Source: Pedobacter jejuensis
GTDB lineage: Bacteria; Bacteroidota; Bacteroidia; Sphingobacteriales; Sphingobacteriaceae
Reading direction: 5' to 3'
NCBI RefSeq assembly: GCF_003725795.1
Contig: NZ_RBEE01000005.1
Location: 80,533-144,532, forward strand
Length of the DNA: 64,000 nt
Both the position numbers and the translations under genes were made by a program. Under the pieces are notes generated by a model. The model had not been told where the DNA came from, searched no databases, and saw only the letters and a list, made by a program, of their open reading frames with translations. Position 1 is the first letter of the stretch. Each line of letters starts with the position of its first letter. Of this stretch, positions 1 to 8,772 are shown in pieces.

Positions 1-2
1 TA

Positions 3-317
3 ATGGATAATCAAGATCGCCCGGAATTTAAATACCAGATTTATGGAAATAAAGTTACCGATGCAGTAAAGGTTTTGGATAACGGACAAGGTTTATCAAG
101 AGAGGTTACTTTAGAGCAGCCTGCTAAAGATTTATACTTGCTTTTAGGGGAAGTAGCCGACATAAATGAAGTGGCGAAAGGCTTATACGTTGTTGATGAT
201 AAAGCATATTATCTGCAATTTCCAAATGGCGAAAAGCCAATCGTTAGAGCTGTTGACGGTAAAAAGCAACTGATTATAGCAATTGGAAGCAAATTGAATT
301 ACTCTATTTTATTTTAG
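3..317 (+). CDS. C-terminal part of an unidentified protein, cut by the window edge
   Basis: The frame is open from the first bases of the window, so the ATG at base 3 is probably internal and the gene begins outside the window. The visible 104 residues are beta-rich, with no cysteine motif or membrane segment, and end just 11 bp before the next gene on the same strand, which suggests one operon. I do not recognise the family. Because the next gene is a secreted cytochrome c/sugar-dehydrogenase-like protein, this may be the tail of another secreted oxidative enzyme, but that is only inference from position. Confidence 0.55.
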   Translation: MDNQDRPEFKYQIYGNKVTDAVKVLDNGQGLSREVTLEQPAKDLYLLLGEVADINEVAKGLYVVDDKAYYLQFPNGEKPIVRAVDGKKQLIIAIGSKLNYSILF

Positions 318-328
318 TCTGTATTACG

Positions 329-2314
329 ATGAGATATACATTTAAAACATTAGCAATGATGGCGCTAAGCCTAAGTTGCTCTGCGCTTTTTGCCCAGGAA
401 ACACCAAAGGAAGAGGATTTTTTCAGAATTAATAAAGTACGTGTACCAGAAGGACCAATTTTAGAAGTTGGGGGTTTAGTTACTTTGCCAAACGGAGATT
501 TAGGAATTTCTACCCGAAGAGGTGATGTTTGGATTGTTGAAAACCCAACAAGCACGAAACCTTATTTCCGCAAGTTTGCAACTGGTTTACACGAAATTTT
601 AGGTATAGCCCAAAAGAACGGTGCAATTTATGTTGCGCAACGTGGCGAATTAACCAAGCTGGTTGATAAAAACATGGATGGCAAAGCCGATGTTTATGAA
701 ACGGTTTATGCATGGCCAATTAGCGGTCATTACCATGAATATAGCTTCGGACCAAAAATAGCTGCTGATGGAACATTTCTGGTAACAGCGAATGTAGCTT
801 TTGGCGATGAAGAATGGTGGAGGGGAGAAAGTAAGGTGCCAATGCGTGGCTGGGCAATGAACATTACCGAAGATGGTAAAATGACTCCTTATGCAGCTGG
901 CTTTCGTTCTCCTGCTGGTATTGGCATGATTGATAATCAATTTTATTATACCGAAAACCAAGGCGATTGGGTTGGGTCAGGCGGTTTATGGAAAGTAAAT
1001 AAAGGTGATTTTATGGGTCATCCGGCGAGTTTAAAATGGACCGACCGACCAGATTCTCCTGTGAAATTACAATCAGATTTTTTCTACGCTAATATAGATG
1101 AACGCCGCATTAAGAACGAACAAGGTAGATACATCAAACCAGAAAACAGAGTTAACGAAACTTTTAAAACGCTTTTTGATATGAAGAAAGTTTTTCCAGA
1201 ATTGCGATTGCCTTCTGTTTGGTTGCCGTATGGCATCTTAGGCATTTCATCATCAGAACCCGTTAAAATTCCAGAAAATACCTTTGGTCCTTTTGCAGGG
1301 CAAATTTTAGCTGGCGATCAAGGCATGAGTATTATTTCAAGAATTTTCCTTGAAACCGTAAAAGGCGAAGAACAGGGTGCTGCTTTCTTATTTAGAAAAG
1401 GATTTCGTTCTGGTGTATTACGTTTAGCCTGGGGTACTGATGGTTCATTATTTGTTGGGGAAACCAATCGTGGTTGGGGTTCGGCTGGTGATGCAAACGA
1501 AGGTTTAGAACGCTTGGTTTACAACAACAAAGTGCCTTTCGAAATGAAAGCTGTTCGTTCAATGCCAGATGGATTTGAGGTTGAATTTACAAAACCTGTT
1601 GATCGTAAATCAGCAGAAGATTTGGCATCGTATGCAGCAGAAAGTTTTATTTATAAATATCATCCGGTTTATGGTTCGCCTCCGGTAAATGTAGAAACCT
1701 TAAAAATCACTGGTGTAAAAGTTTCAGCCGATGGTATGAAAGCACGACTTATCATTCCAAATCTTCGTCAGTATTATATCCACACGTTAACTTTAGATGG
1801 TGTTCGTGATAAAGAAGGTTTTTATTCTTTGGTTCATCCTGTGGCATATTATACCTTAAATCAAATTGCTGATGGGGATAAATTACCGATGAGTGAGGTG
1901 AGTACAAAAAATTCAGAATCCGGACCGAAAGCTTCGGCTACGCCAGTTAAACCTTCTGCTAAACCAAAGGCATCAACAGGAACTAAACCAGAAGCAAAAG
2001 GTGCTACAAATACTACCCCGGCCAAAGTTAGTGCAACATTAGCATCAGCAAAATCGCCAACGTATAAAGAGGTAGAAGGATTGTTAACAAAAAATACCTG
2101 CTTGGCTTGTCATAATCCCACCAAAAGACAAATCGGTCCGCCGTTTTTGGAAATTGCAAAGCGCAAGTATTCTCCAGAGAAAATTTATAATTTAATTCAT
2201 AATCCTCAGCCACAAAACTGGCCGGGTTATTCAACAGAAATGCCGCCAATGCCTCAGGTAACTAAGGCCGATGCTTTAAAAATTGCTGCATGGATTAATT
2301 CATTGGATAAATAA
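329..2314 (+). CDS. Secreted sugar-dehydrogenase-like beta-propeller protein with C-terminal cytochrome c domain
   Basis: The 661-residue product starts with a signal peptide (residues 1-22, cut after SALFA). Residues about 30-400 read as a beta-propeller like those of PQQ-dependent or membrane-bound sugar dehydrogenases (repeated GDLGIS, GNL/GDxW, GxNEGLER-type turns). A low-complexity Pro/Ala/Lys/Thr linker lies at about 525-570, and the last 90 residues form a class I cytochrome c domain with the haem motif CLACH and a downstream Met-rich stretch (EMPPMP) able to supply the axial ligand. The likely role is periplasmic oxidation with electron transfer to the respiratory chain; the substrate is unknown. 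It lies 11 bp after the preceding gene and ends at a strong terminator. Confidence 0.8.
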   Translation: MRYTFKTLAMMALSLSCSALFAQETPKEEDFFRINKVRVPEGPILEVGGLVTLPNGDLGISTRRGDVWIVENPTSTKPYFRKFATGLHEILGIAQKNGAIYVAQRGELTKLVDKNMDGKADVYETVYAWPISGHYHEYSFGPKIAADGTFLVTANVAFGDEEWWRGESKVPMRGWAMNITEDGKMTPYAAGFRSPAGIGMIDNQFYYTENQGDWVGSGGLWKVNKGDFMGHPASLKWTDRPDSPVKLQSDFFYANIDERRIKNEQGRYIKPENRVNETFKTLFDMKKVFPELRLPSVWLPYGILGISSSEPVKIPENTFGPFAGQILAGDQGMSIISRIFLETVKGEEQGAAFLFRKGFRSGVLRLAWGTDGSLFVGETNRGWGSAGDANEGLERLVYNNKVPFEMKAVRSMPDGFEVEFTKPVDRKSAEDLASYAAESFIYKYHPVYGSPPVNVETLKITGVKVSADGMKARLIIPNLRQYYIHTLTLDGVRDKEGFYSLVHPVAYYTLNQIADGDKLPMSEVSTKNSESGPKASATPVKPSAKPKASTGTKPEAKGATNTTPAKVSATLASAKSPTYKEVEGLLTKNTCLACHNPTKRQIGPPFLEIAKRKYSPEKIYNLIHNPQPQNWPGYSTEMPPMPQVTKADALKIAAWINSLDK

Positions 2315-2340
2315 AAAAAAGATAGTTAGTTTAGTTGGTT

Positions 2341-2374
2341 AAACGGTTGGTGGAAACGCCAGCCGTTTTATTTT
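2341..2374 (+). terminator. Rho-independent terminator after the cytochrome gene
   Basis: A perfect stem with 12-base arms (starting AAACGGTTGGTG) closes on a GAAA tetraloop and is followed by a T-rich tail (TTTTATTTT). It sits 27 bp after the stop codon. The terminator after the next gene uses almost the same hairpin. Confidence 0.85.
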
Positions 2375-2394
2375 AAAAAGGATAGAGCGAAAAA

Positions 2395-4749
2395 ATGAAA
2401 AGAATCTTATCGTTGATAGGCATAAGTATGTTAATCTGCTTTGCAGTGAATGCACAGCAAAAAAGTAAAATTACAGGAACAGTTAAAGATGCAAATGCTG
2501 CATCAATTTCTGCTGTAAATATTCAGGTTTTAAATACAAATTTAAGTACGGTAACAAATTCTAATGGCGAATTTGAGTTAAAAAATGTACCATCAGGCAA
2601 GATAAATTTAAGAATTAGTGCAATAGGTTATGCTACTATTGTTAAACTTGTTAATGGCAATGAAACCTTAAATGTGGTATTGCAGCAATCAAATTCCAGA
2701 TTGGATGAAGTAACGGTATCGGCTCAAAAAACCGAAGAAAATATTCAAAATATTCCTTCAGCGATAACTGCATTTACTGCAGAAAAAGTAACAGATTATC
2801 GAATTCAAAATACACGTGATTTAGCTACGATTGTTCCAAACCTTTACAGCAGTAACCCTGGTGATGGTCGGAACATAACTTCAATAAGAGGGATCGGAAC
2901 AACATCATACGATCCTGCTGTTGCAACATACATAGACGGCGTAAATCAATTCGGTTTGGATACTTATATCGCATCTTTATTCGATGTAGAAAGAATAGAA
3001 GTGTTGCGTGGTCCACAGGGAACTTTATATGGCAGGAATGCAATGGGCGGTGTAATTAACATCATTACGAAACAGCCTTCTAATTACACCACAGGTTTTG
3101 CTGGTGTTGATGTAGGTAATTATGGTCAGCAGCGATATAGTGCAGGCATTCGGACGGCTCTGGTAAAAGACAAATTATTTTTTGGAGCTGCGGGTTTGTA
3201 CAATCGTATGGATGGTTTTTACACCAATTCTTTTAACAATTCTAAATTTGATAAACTTCACGGCTATTTAGGTAACTATTATTTAAAGTTTTTAGCAAGC
3301 GATAAATTTGCGTTAATCTTAAATGTTAAACACAACGAAAACCGTAATAATGGTACTTTCCCGCTAGCGGGCTCGGTTAACGATGCTTTAGAAAATCCAT
3401 TTGTGTTGAATCAGAATGCAATAACAAAAATGGTAGATAACTTATTTAATACTTCATTATCTGCTAATTATGCTGGCGAATCAATAAATTTTAGTTCTCA
3501 AACTGCTTATCAATCAAATTACCGTTATTATACACAACCAATAGATGGCGATTTCTCTCCGATAGATGGTGTTTCCATTGTAAATAACTATGGAAAAGAC
3601 TTTAATAAAGTTCAGGTTTACACGCAAGAATTTAAACTAAGTTCTCCAGCCTCTAATAATTCAAACTTAAAATGGGTTGCAGGTTTATATGGTTTTCATC
3701 AGAATAGTCCGGTAAAACAAGGAACATATTTTGGTGCTGATGCAGCTTTGGTTGGCGCACCATTTCCATTTTTTACCAGCTTAAATACCAATACAGGTAA
3801 AAGTTATGGTTTGGCTGCATTCGGACAAATAACGTATTCAATCACCGATAAGTTAGCGGCAACAGTTGGTTTACGTTACGATTACGAACATAAAAAACAA
3901 ACTGCTTTAGGCGAATTTTTAATGGATGGCATGGATCCTGTTGTTACTCAAAACGATACTGCAGCAACAGCAAATTTCAAAGCTTTTTCCCCAAAATTTA
4001 GTTTAGCGTATTCAATTGAAGATAATAATACTATTTATGCAAGCTACAGCAGAGGTTTTAGAGCAGGAGGTATTACACAGCTAGGTTCTGATCCATCGGT
4101 TTTACCTTTAGTGGCTTACAAACCTGAATACAGTAATAATTTCGAAATAGGCTCAAAGAATACTTTTCTAGATGAACGCTTGAGCATCAACATTGCCGCA
4201 TTTTATATCAAATTAACTGATGCGCAAATTCCCGTATTGGTTTTGCCAGATGCCGTTACCATTACCAGAAATGCTGGCGAACTAACAAGTAAAGGTTTGG
4301 AATTAGAACTTTCTGCGAAGCCCGTTAAAGGCTTAAATGTAGATTATAATTTTGGTTATACAGATGCAACATACACTTCGTTACAATTGCCTCAAAATGG
4401 TGCCACAGTAAATTTAAATGGCAACAGACAAATATACACACCCGAAATTACTTCGATGCTTGCGCTTCAATATGCTTATGAATTGGATAAATCATCAAAA
4501 ATAAATTTAATTGCCCGTGGAGAATGGTTGTTTACGGGCAATCAGTTTTATGATTTAGCAAATCAAATTGAGCAAAAGGGTTATAACTTGTTCAATGCTA
4601 AATTGGGTGTATCAAACAAGAGATTCGATTTGTTTTTCTGGGGAAGAAACCTTGGCAATAAAACTTATATAGATTATGCTTACGATTTTGGAGCAGCACA
4701 TTTAGGAAATCCGAAAACTTATGGGGTTTCGTTAGTTGGAAGGTTTTAA
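2395..4749 (+). CDS. TonB-dependent outer-membrane receptor with N-terminal carboxypeptidase-like domain
   Basis: The 784-residue product begins with a signal peptide (cut after NAQQ), then a carboxypeptidase-regulatory-like beta domain (about 24-105, ITGTVKDANAASISAVNI), then a TonB box-like stretch (DEVTVSAQK) and a plug domain (about 110-230, with VERIEVLRGPQGTLYGRNAMGGVINI). The rest is the 22-strand barrel ending in the usual aromatic residue (VGRF). Length and the plug sequence fit ferric-siderophore or small-ligand receptors rather than the longer SusC type, and no SusD gene follows. The ligand cannot be told. It is a single-gene unit between two terminators. Confidence 0.88.
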   Translation: MKRILSLIGISMLICFAVNAQQKSKITGTVKDANAASISAVNIQVLNTNLSTVTNSNGEFELKNVPSGKINLRISAIGYATIVKLVNGNETLNVVLQQSNSRLDEVTVSAQKTEENIQNIPSAITAFTAEKVTDYRIQNTRDLATIVPNLYSSNPGDGRNITSIRGIGTTSYDPAVATYIDGVNQFGLDTYIASLFDVERIEVLRGPQGTLYGRNAMGGVINIITKQPSNYTTGFAGVDVGNYGQQRYSAGIRTALVKDKLFFGAAGLYNRMDGFYTNSFNNSKFDKLHGYLGNYYLKFLASDKFALILNVKHNENRNNGTFPLAGSVNDALENPFVLNQNAITKMVDNLFNTSLSANYAGESINFSSQTAYQSNYRYYTQPIDGDFSPIDGVSIVNNYGKDFNKVQVYTQEFKLSSPASNNSNLKWVAGLYGFHQNSPVKQGTYFGADAALVGAPFPFFTSLNTNTGKSYGLAAFGQITYSITDKLAATVGLRYDYEHKKQTALGEFLMDGMDPVVTQNDTAATANFKAFSPKFSLAYSIEDNNTIYASYSRGFRAGGITQLGSDPSVLPLVAYKPEYSNNFEIGSKNTFLDERLSINIAAFYIKLTDAQIPVLVLPDAVTITRNAGELTSKGLELELSAKPVKGLNVDYNFGYTDATYTSLQLPQNGATVNLNGNRQIYTPEITSMLALQYAYELDKSSKINLIARGEWLFTGNQFYDLANQIEQKGYNLFNAKLGVSNKRFDLFFWGRNLGNKTYIDYAYDFGAAHLGNPKTYGVSLVGRF

Positions 4750-4782
4750 TTTGTTATAATTATATTGAATTTTTGAATGACT

Positions 4783-4811
4783 AAAGGTTGATGGAAACAT
4801 CAGCCTTTTTT
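4783..4811 (+). terminator. Rho-independent terminator after the TonB receptor
   Basis: Arms GGTTGATG and CATCAGCC enclose a GAAA loop, followed by TTTTTT. Compared with the hairpin at 2341-2374 the base changes fall on paired positions and keep the stem. Confidence 0.85.
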
Positions 4812-4837
4812 GTTTATAAGGATTTGTAAACTGCATT

Positions 4838-4917
4838 AAAAAAGAAATGGAGATTCCACTTTCGCAGAATCCCCATCATCTAAATTAACGCTCTCGAATA
4901 TATAAACGCTGTAAAAC
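4838..4917 (+). repeat. Copy A of a two-copy structured intergenic repeat
   Basis: The unit has an A-run, a hairpin (arms 4847-4855 and 4868-4876), then the 19-nt block CATCTAAATTAACGCTCTC and an ATAAACGCT motif. Copy B at 7012-7090 has the same order in the same orientation and also lies just after a terminator. It could be a small non-coding RNA, a leader element or a short mobile repeat. The rest of the 271-bp gap before rpiA shows no gene. Confidence 0.6.
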
Positions 4918-5020
4918 GGATTTATTGTGTAGAGATTATTTTTTATAGATATTCTTTAAAATAGCTGAGTCGCTTTTGGTTTCCGCAGCAAATAAATATT
5001 AAATTTCTACTTTTACTTTT

Positions 5021-5710
5021 ATGGAAGGCATCGATAAGAATAAGCAAGACCAAGAAAAATTATCAGCTGCAAAGGCTGCTTTTCAATTTGTTAAGAATAA
5101 TGATGTTGTTGGTTTAGGTACAGGCAGCACTGCAACTTTTGCAATAGAAGAATTGGCTAAGCGTATTCAGGCTGGTTTAAAAATAAAAGCTGCGGCAAGC
5201 TCTGTAAAAACCGAAGAACTGGCTCTTTCTTTAGGCATTCCAATCTTGAAACTCGAAACTTTAGGCTCAATAGATATCAGCATAGATGGCGCCGATGAAT
5301 TTACAGAATCGCTCAACCTGATTAAAGGTGGAGGTGGAGCATTATTTAGAGAAAAAATCATTGCTTCGTTAAGTAAGAACTCAATTATAATTACCGATTC
5401 ATCAAAAAAAGTAGATAGGCTCGGTGCATTTACCGTTCCTGTTGAAGTTGTTCCGCTGGCCTTACAATATGTTTTGAATCAATTAGCGGCGTTGAATGGA
5501 AAAGCTGTATTACGAAAAATGGATGAAAAAACCTTTGTAAGTGATAATGGGAACTATATTGTAGACGTTGATTTCGGACTATTAGATAAGCCCGAAGAAC
5601 TTGCACTTGCTTTAAATCAAATTGATGGCTTGCTGGCTCATGGATTATTTATCGGCTTAACAAGTAAAGTAATTATGGCCAAGGGCGATGAAATTTTAGT
5701 TTTTGAGTAG
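5021..5710 (+). CDS. rpiA: Ribose-5-phosphate isomerase A
   Basis: This cytoplasmic enzyme interconverts ribose 5-phosphate and ribulose 5-phosphate in the non-oxidative pentose phosphate pathway. The 229-residue length is normal for RpiA. The family signatures are clear: GLGTGSTA phosphate loop (about 32-39), DISIDGADE (about 87-95) holding the catalytic Asp residues, and KGGGGALFREK (about 101-111) with the catalytic Glu. The ATG at 5021 gives a start that fits the family. It stands alone between intergenic repeat regions. Confidence 0.95.
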   Translation: MEGIDKNKQDQEKLSAAKAAFQFVKNNDVVGLGTGSTATFAIEELAKRIQAGLKIKAAASSVKTEELALSLGIPILKLETLGSIDISIDGADEFTESLNLIKGGGGALFREKIIASLSKNSIIITDSSKKVDRLGAFTVPVEVVPLALQYVLNQLAALNGKAVLRKMDEKTFVSDNGNYIVDVDFGLLDKPEELALALNQIDGLLAHGLFIGLTSKVIMAKGDEILVFE

Positions 5711-5786
5711 GGCGGGCAGAATAATAAGCTGAGTTCGATTATTAATTATCCTTCACATTATTAATAAGCTGCTTTTTTTAGTTCAC

Positions 5787-6375
5787 GTCACCCTGAATTT
5801 ATTTCAGGGTCTTATTTGCAGGAAAGATGCTGAAATAAATTCGGCAAGACGTATCGTACAAGCAATACGGAGATAAAACAGCAAGGTTTAAGTTTAAGAA
5901 TCGAATTTATGTTATCAAGATTGCCACAGAAACACTGGAATCACAGAATAGAGCGTTTGTAATGAAGAACAGTATTCAAATGTGTTCTAAAGCTGTTTTT
6001 AGTTTACGTCACCCTGAATTTATTTCAGGGTCTTATTTGCAGGAAAGAAGCTGAAATAAATTCAGCAAGGCGTGTTGTAAAAGAAATACGGCAATAAAAC
6101 ACCAAAATATTAAGTTTAAGAATCGAATTCATGTTATCAAGATTGCCACAGAAACACAGAAATCACAGAATAGAGCGTTTGTAATGAAGAAAAGTATTCA
6201 AATGTTTTCTAAAAGCTTTTTTAGTTAACGTCACCCTGAATTTATTTCAGGGTCTTATTTGCAGGAAAGATGCTGAAATATATTCAGCAAGACGTGTCGT
6301 ATAATCAATAAGACGATGAAACAGCAAAATTTAAGTTTAAGAATCGAATTCATGTTATCAAGATTGCCACATGAC
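5787..6375. repeat. Three tandem copies of a ~222-bp intergenic repeat
   Basis: Units begin at 5787, 6008 and 6230 (spacing 221 and 222 bp), the third being shorter. Each starts GTCACCCTGAA and contains the perfect hairpin ACCCTGAA-TTTAT-TTCAGGGT, then a GCTGAAATA-ATTC block and an ATCAAGATTGCCACA block. Units differ by scattered substitutions. This repeat fills most of the 827-bp gap between rpiA and the LiaF-like gene, and no gene is seen there. The rest (6376-6537) is AT-rich leader. Confidence 0.85.
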
Positions 6376-6537
6376 GATGCGTAATTTATTTCACCGATAT
6401 TTTTTTAATCCTTAAAAACAGCCGAATATTTCTACCGATACTTTTGCTTCACTCACCGATAAATTAAAGTAATTTAAAGAAAAGCCATTCTCCAGCTTTC
6501 ATTTTCGTGATACATTTGATATATAAAAACAAAGGTC

Positions 6538-6924
6538 ATGGAAAATCTAATCAAAAAAAACCACGCAGATAAACAAATGGGTTTAGGCATTTTAATCATT
6601 GTAATCGGCTCTGTATTCTTGCTGCGAAATACTGGAATTGACATACCGCATTGGGTATTAAGCTGGCATACCATCATGCTCGGTGCTGGTTTGTGGATAG
6701 GTTATCGTAAAAATTTCCAAGGTAGTGGCTGGTTGGCATTAACGATTATAGGTGCAATATTTACATTGAGAGATATCACCATTTTAGATTTTGAACTATC
6801 GAAAATTACAACTGCTTTGGTGCTAATAGGTTTAGGTTTATGGGTAATTTTAAAACCTAGCAAGTTCAAAAATTTCTCAAATAATTTTCAAAACACTTCG
6901 AATGTGCATGAAATAAAAAACTAA
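6538..6924 (+). CDS. Small LiaF-like four-helix membrane protein
   Basis: The 128-residue product has about four short membrane segments (residues about 15-30, 38-55, 61-77 and 88-106). It resembles the LiaF/DUF5668 transmembrane domain of cell-envelope stress proteins: the opening MGLGILIIVIGSVFLLRNTGI is typical. The C-terminal LiaF domain is absent, so the product is a membrane-only version. The function is unknown, probably envelope-related. It is monocistronic, followed closely by a terminator. Confidence 0.7.
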   Translation: MENLIKKNHADKQMGLGILIIVIGSVFLLRNTGIDIPHWVLSWHTIMLGAGLWIGYRKNFQGSGWLALTIIGAIFTLRDITILDFELSKITTALVLIGLGLWVILKPSKFKNFSNNFQNTSNVHEIKN

Positions 6925-6948
6925 AATTCGTAACTCTATCATATATCT

Positions 6949-6982
6949 AAAAGAGACATTTTAAAGAATTGTCTCTTTTTTG
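6949..6982 (+). terminator. Rho-independent terminator after the LiaF-like gene
   Basis: Arms AAAAGAGACA and TGTCTCTTTT are followed by a T-run. It sits 25 bp after the stop. Confidence 0.8.
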
Positions 6983-7011
6983 TTTATATAATAATTTGAT
7001 GGAAGACAGCT

Positions 7012-7090
7012 GTAAAAAAAGAAACGGGGATTCCGCCGAAGCAGCATCCCCGTCATCTAAATTAACGCTCTCACATACATAAACGCTTAA
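7012..7090 (+). repeat. Copy B of the two-copy structured intergenic repeat
   Basis: The hairpin arms ACGGGGAT (7024-7031) and ATCCCCGT (7046-7053) are followed by the same 19-nt block as copy A (7054-7072). One stem pair changes from T-A in copy A to C-G here, so the structure rather than the sequence is kept. The remaining DNA up to 7281 is AT-rich and shows no gene. Confidence 0.6.
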
Positions 7091-7281
7091 ATCTTTAACT
7101 ATTGTGAGCAACACATTTTTTTATTGATTTTTTAACAGTTTAAATTTTTGATTAAGATAAGTTGAAGAAATTACAACAGTTTTAATAAAAAACTAACCAA
7201 TTAGTTATAATTTAATAAATTAGGAATCAAATATTATTAACTTTGGTTTATCGCTATAACAACTTATACACCAGATCATTC

Positions 7282-8601
7282 ATGAAAAAAGTAATTTTAG
7301 TAGCATTTGTGCTATTATTTATATCAAAAGCATCATTCTCTCAAAACGTAATCAGTCTTTTTAATAGTGCCAACAACTTTTTTCAACTTTTGACAGAGGA
7401 AAAATATACGGAAGCCTACAGCAATTTTGATGAAACTGTGAAAGCAAAATTATCAGAAGAGCAATTAAAAAAACTTTGGACCGATATCAACCAGAGTTTA
7501 GGTAAGGCTAAAGCATTGGATGCTACCCAAAGTAAAACCCAAGGAGAATTTTTTGCTGTAACTGTAGAAGGTGAGTTTGAAAGGGGTTCTCAGAATTTCA
7601 TTTTAGGATTTAACAAGACGCAAAAGATCGTTGGATTTTTTCTTGCTCCGAAACCGTCAGTTACAAAATACTTAGCACCATCGTACGCTGATACAACATT
7701 GTATTCAGAAAAGCAAGCTTACATCACAGATGGTAAGCACCAACTTGCTGCGGTGATTACCACGCCAAAAAACAATAAAAATTTCCCAATGGTAGTTTTT
7801 GTACATGGTTCTGGTCCTGGTGATATGGACGAAACTGTTGGTCCAAATAAGCCATTTAAAGATTTAGCAGCAGGATTGGCTGCTCAAGGTATTGGCTCTA
7901 TCAGATATGTTAAAAGAACTTTAATTTATCCTTACGAATTTGGAAAAGCCTTTACGGTTAAAGAGGAAGTTTTGGATGATGCGCAATCGGCACTGGCTAT
8001 GGCCAAAACAATTCCAGGTGCTGATTTGAAAAACATTTATCTTTTCGGTCATAGTTTAGGCGGAATGCTTGCCCCAAGAATTGCTACCGCTGTTCCTGAT
8101 TTAGGTGGTATTATTTTGGCCGCTGCACCAGCAAGGAAATTGACCGATATGATTGAAGAACAAAACAAATATTTGTTCGAGAAAACAAACGACACTGCCA
8201 AGAATGCAAAAGCACAATTTGATTTGGCGATTAAAGAAATTGATAAAGGTAGAATAACTCAATTGGGTACGATTAAGCCAGATTCGATAATATTGGGTTT
8301 ACCTGCTTCTTACTGGATAGACCTTAACAATTACAATCAAGTTGCGGCTGCACAAAAATTAACAAAACCACGAATTTTCGTTATCCAAGGCGGAAATGAT
8401 TATCAGGTTTCTAAGCAGGATTTTGATTTATGGAAAGCCGGATTGGCAAATAACAAAAATGCAGAGTTTAAATTTTATCCTGAATTAAATCATCTTTTAA
8501 GTCAGCAAGTTGAAAAGGGGACAGGTGCTCAGTACCAATCATTCTCCAGTGTATCAGCAACATTAATCAATGATATTGTCGCCTGGATAAAAATTAAGTA
8601 A
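7282..8601 (+). CDS. Secreted alpha/beta hydrolase with N-terminal DUF3887-like domain
   Basis: An upstream in-frame extension to 7243 exists, but the ATG at 7282 gives a clean signal peptide (cut after SFSQ), so I use it (439 residues). Residues about 20-125 resemble DUF3887, a small NTF2-like fold seen before serine hydrolases in Bacteroidota. The remainder is an alpha/beta hydrolase: oxyanion region VFVHGSGPGDMDE, nucleophile elbow GHSLGG, a late Asp (QGGNDYQVS) and a His near the end (ELNHLL). The likely activity is an esterase or acyl hydrolase in the periplasm; substrate unknown. Confidence 0.82.
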   Translation: MKKVILVAFVLLFISKASFSQNVISLFNSANNFFQLLTEEKYTEAYSNFDETVKAKLSEEQLKKLWTDINQSLGKAKALDATQSKTQGEFFAVTVEGEFERGSQNFILGFNKTQKIVGFFLAPKPSVTKYLAPSYADTTLYSEKQAYITDGKHQLAAVITTPKNNKNFPMVVFVHGSGPGDMDETVGPNKPFKDLAAGLAAQGIGSIRYVKRTLIYPYEFGKAFTVKEEVLDDAQSALAMAKTIPGADLKNIYLFGHSLGGMLAPRIATAVPDLGGIILAAAPARKLTDMIEEQNKYLFEKTNDTAKNAKAQFDLAIKEIDKGRITQLGTIKPDSIILGLPASYWIDLNNYNQVAAAQKLTKPRIFVIQGGNDYQVSKQDFDLWKAGLANNKNAEFKFYPELNHLLSQQVEKGTGAQYQSFSSVSATLINDIVAWIKIK

Positions 8602-8772
8602 GGTAAAAATTGAATTATTATTCGTCATTTATAATACCTGTAAATGTTCACAATTTAGTTGTTTTAAAAGGTTTGAGAATATTCAATTAATCTTCTTTTC
8701 TAATCTTTTATTGAGGTTTTTCAAACAATAAGTAAAAATCTTCGGTTGTGATATATATCAGCCTGAGCATTT

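Noticed and set aside
5787..6375. Regular spacing suggested a CRISPR array
   Set aside because: Units are about 222 bp with long similar parts and no short repeat-spacer pattern or cas genes.
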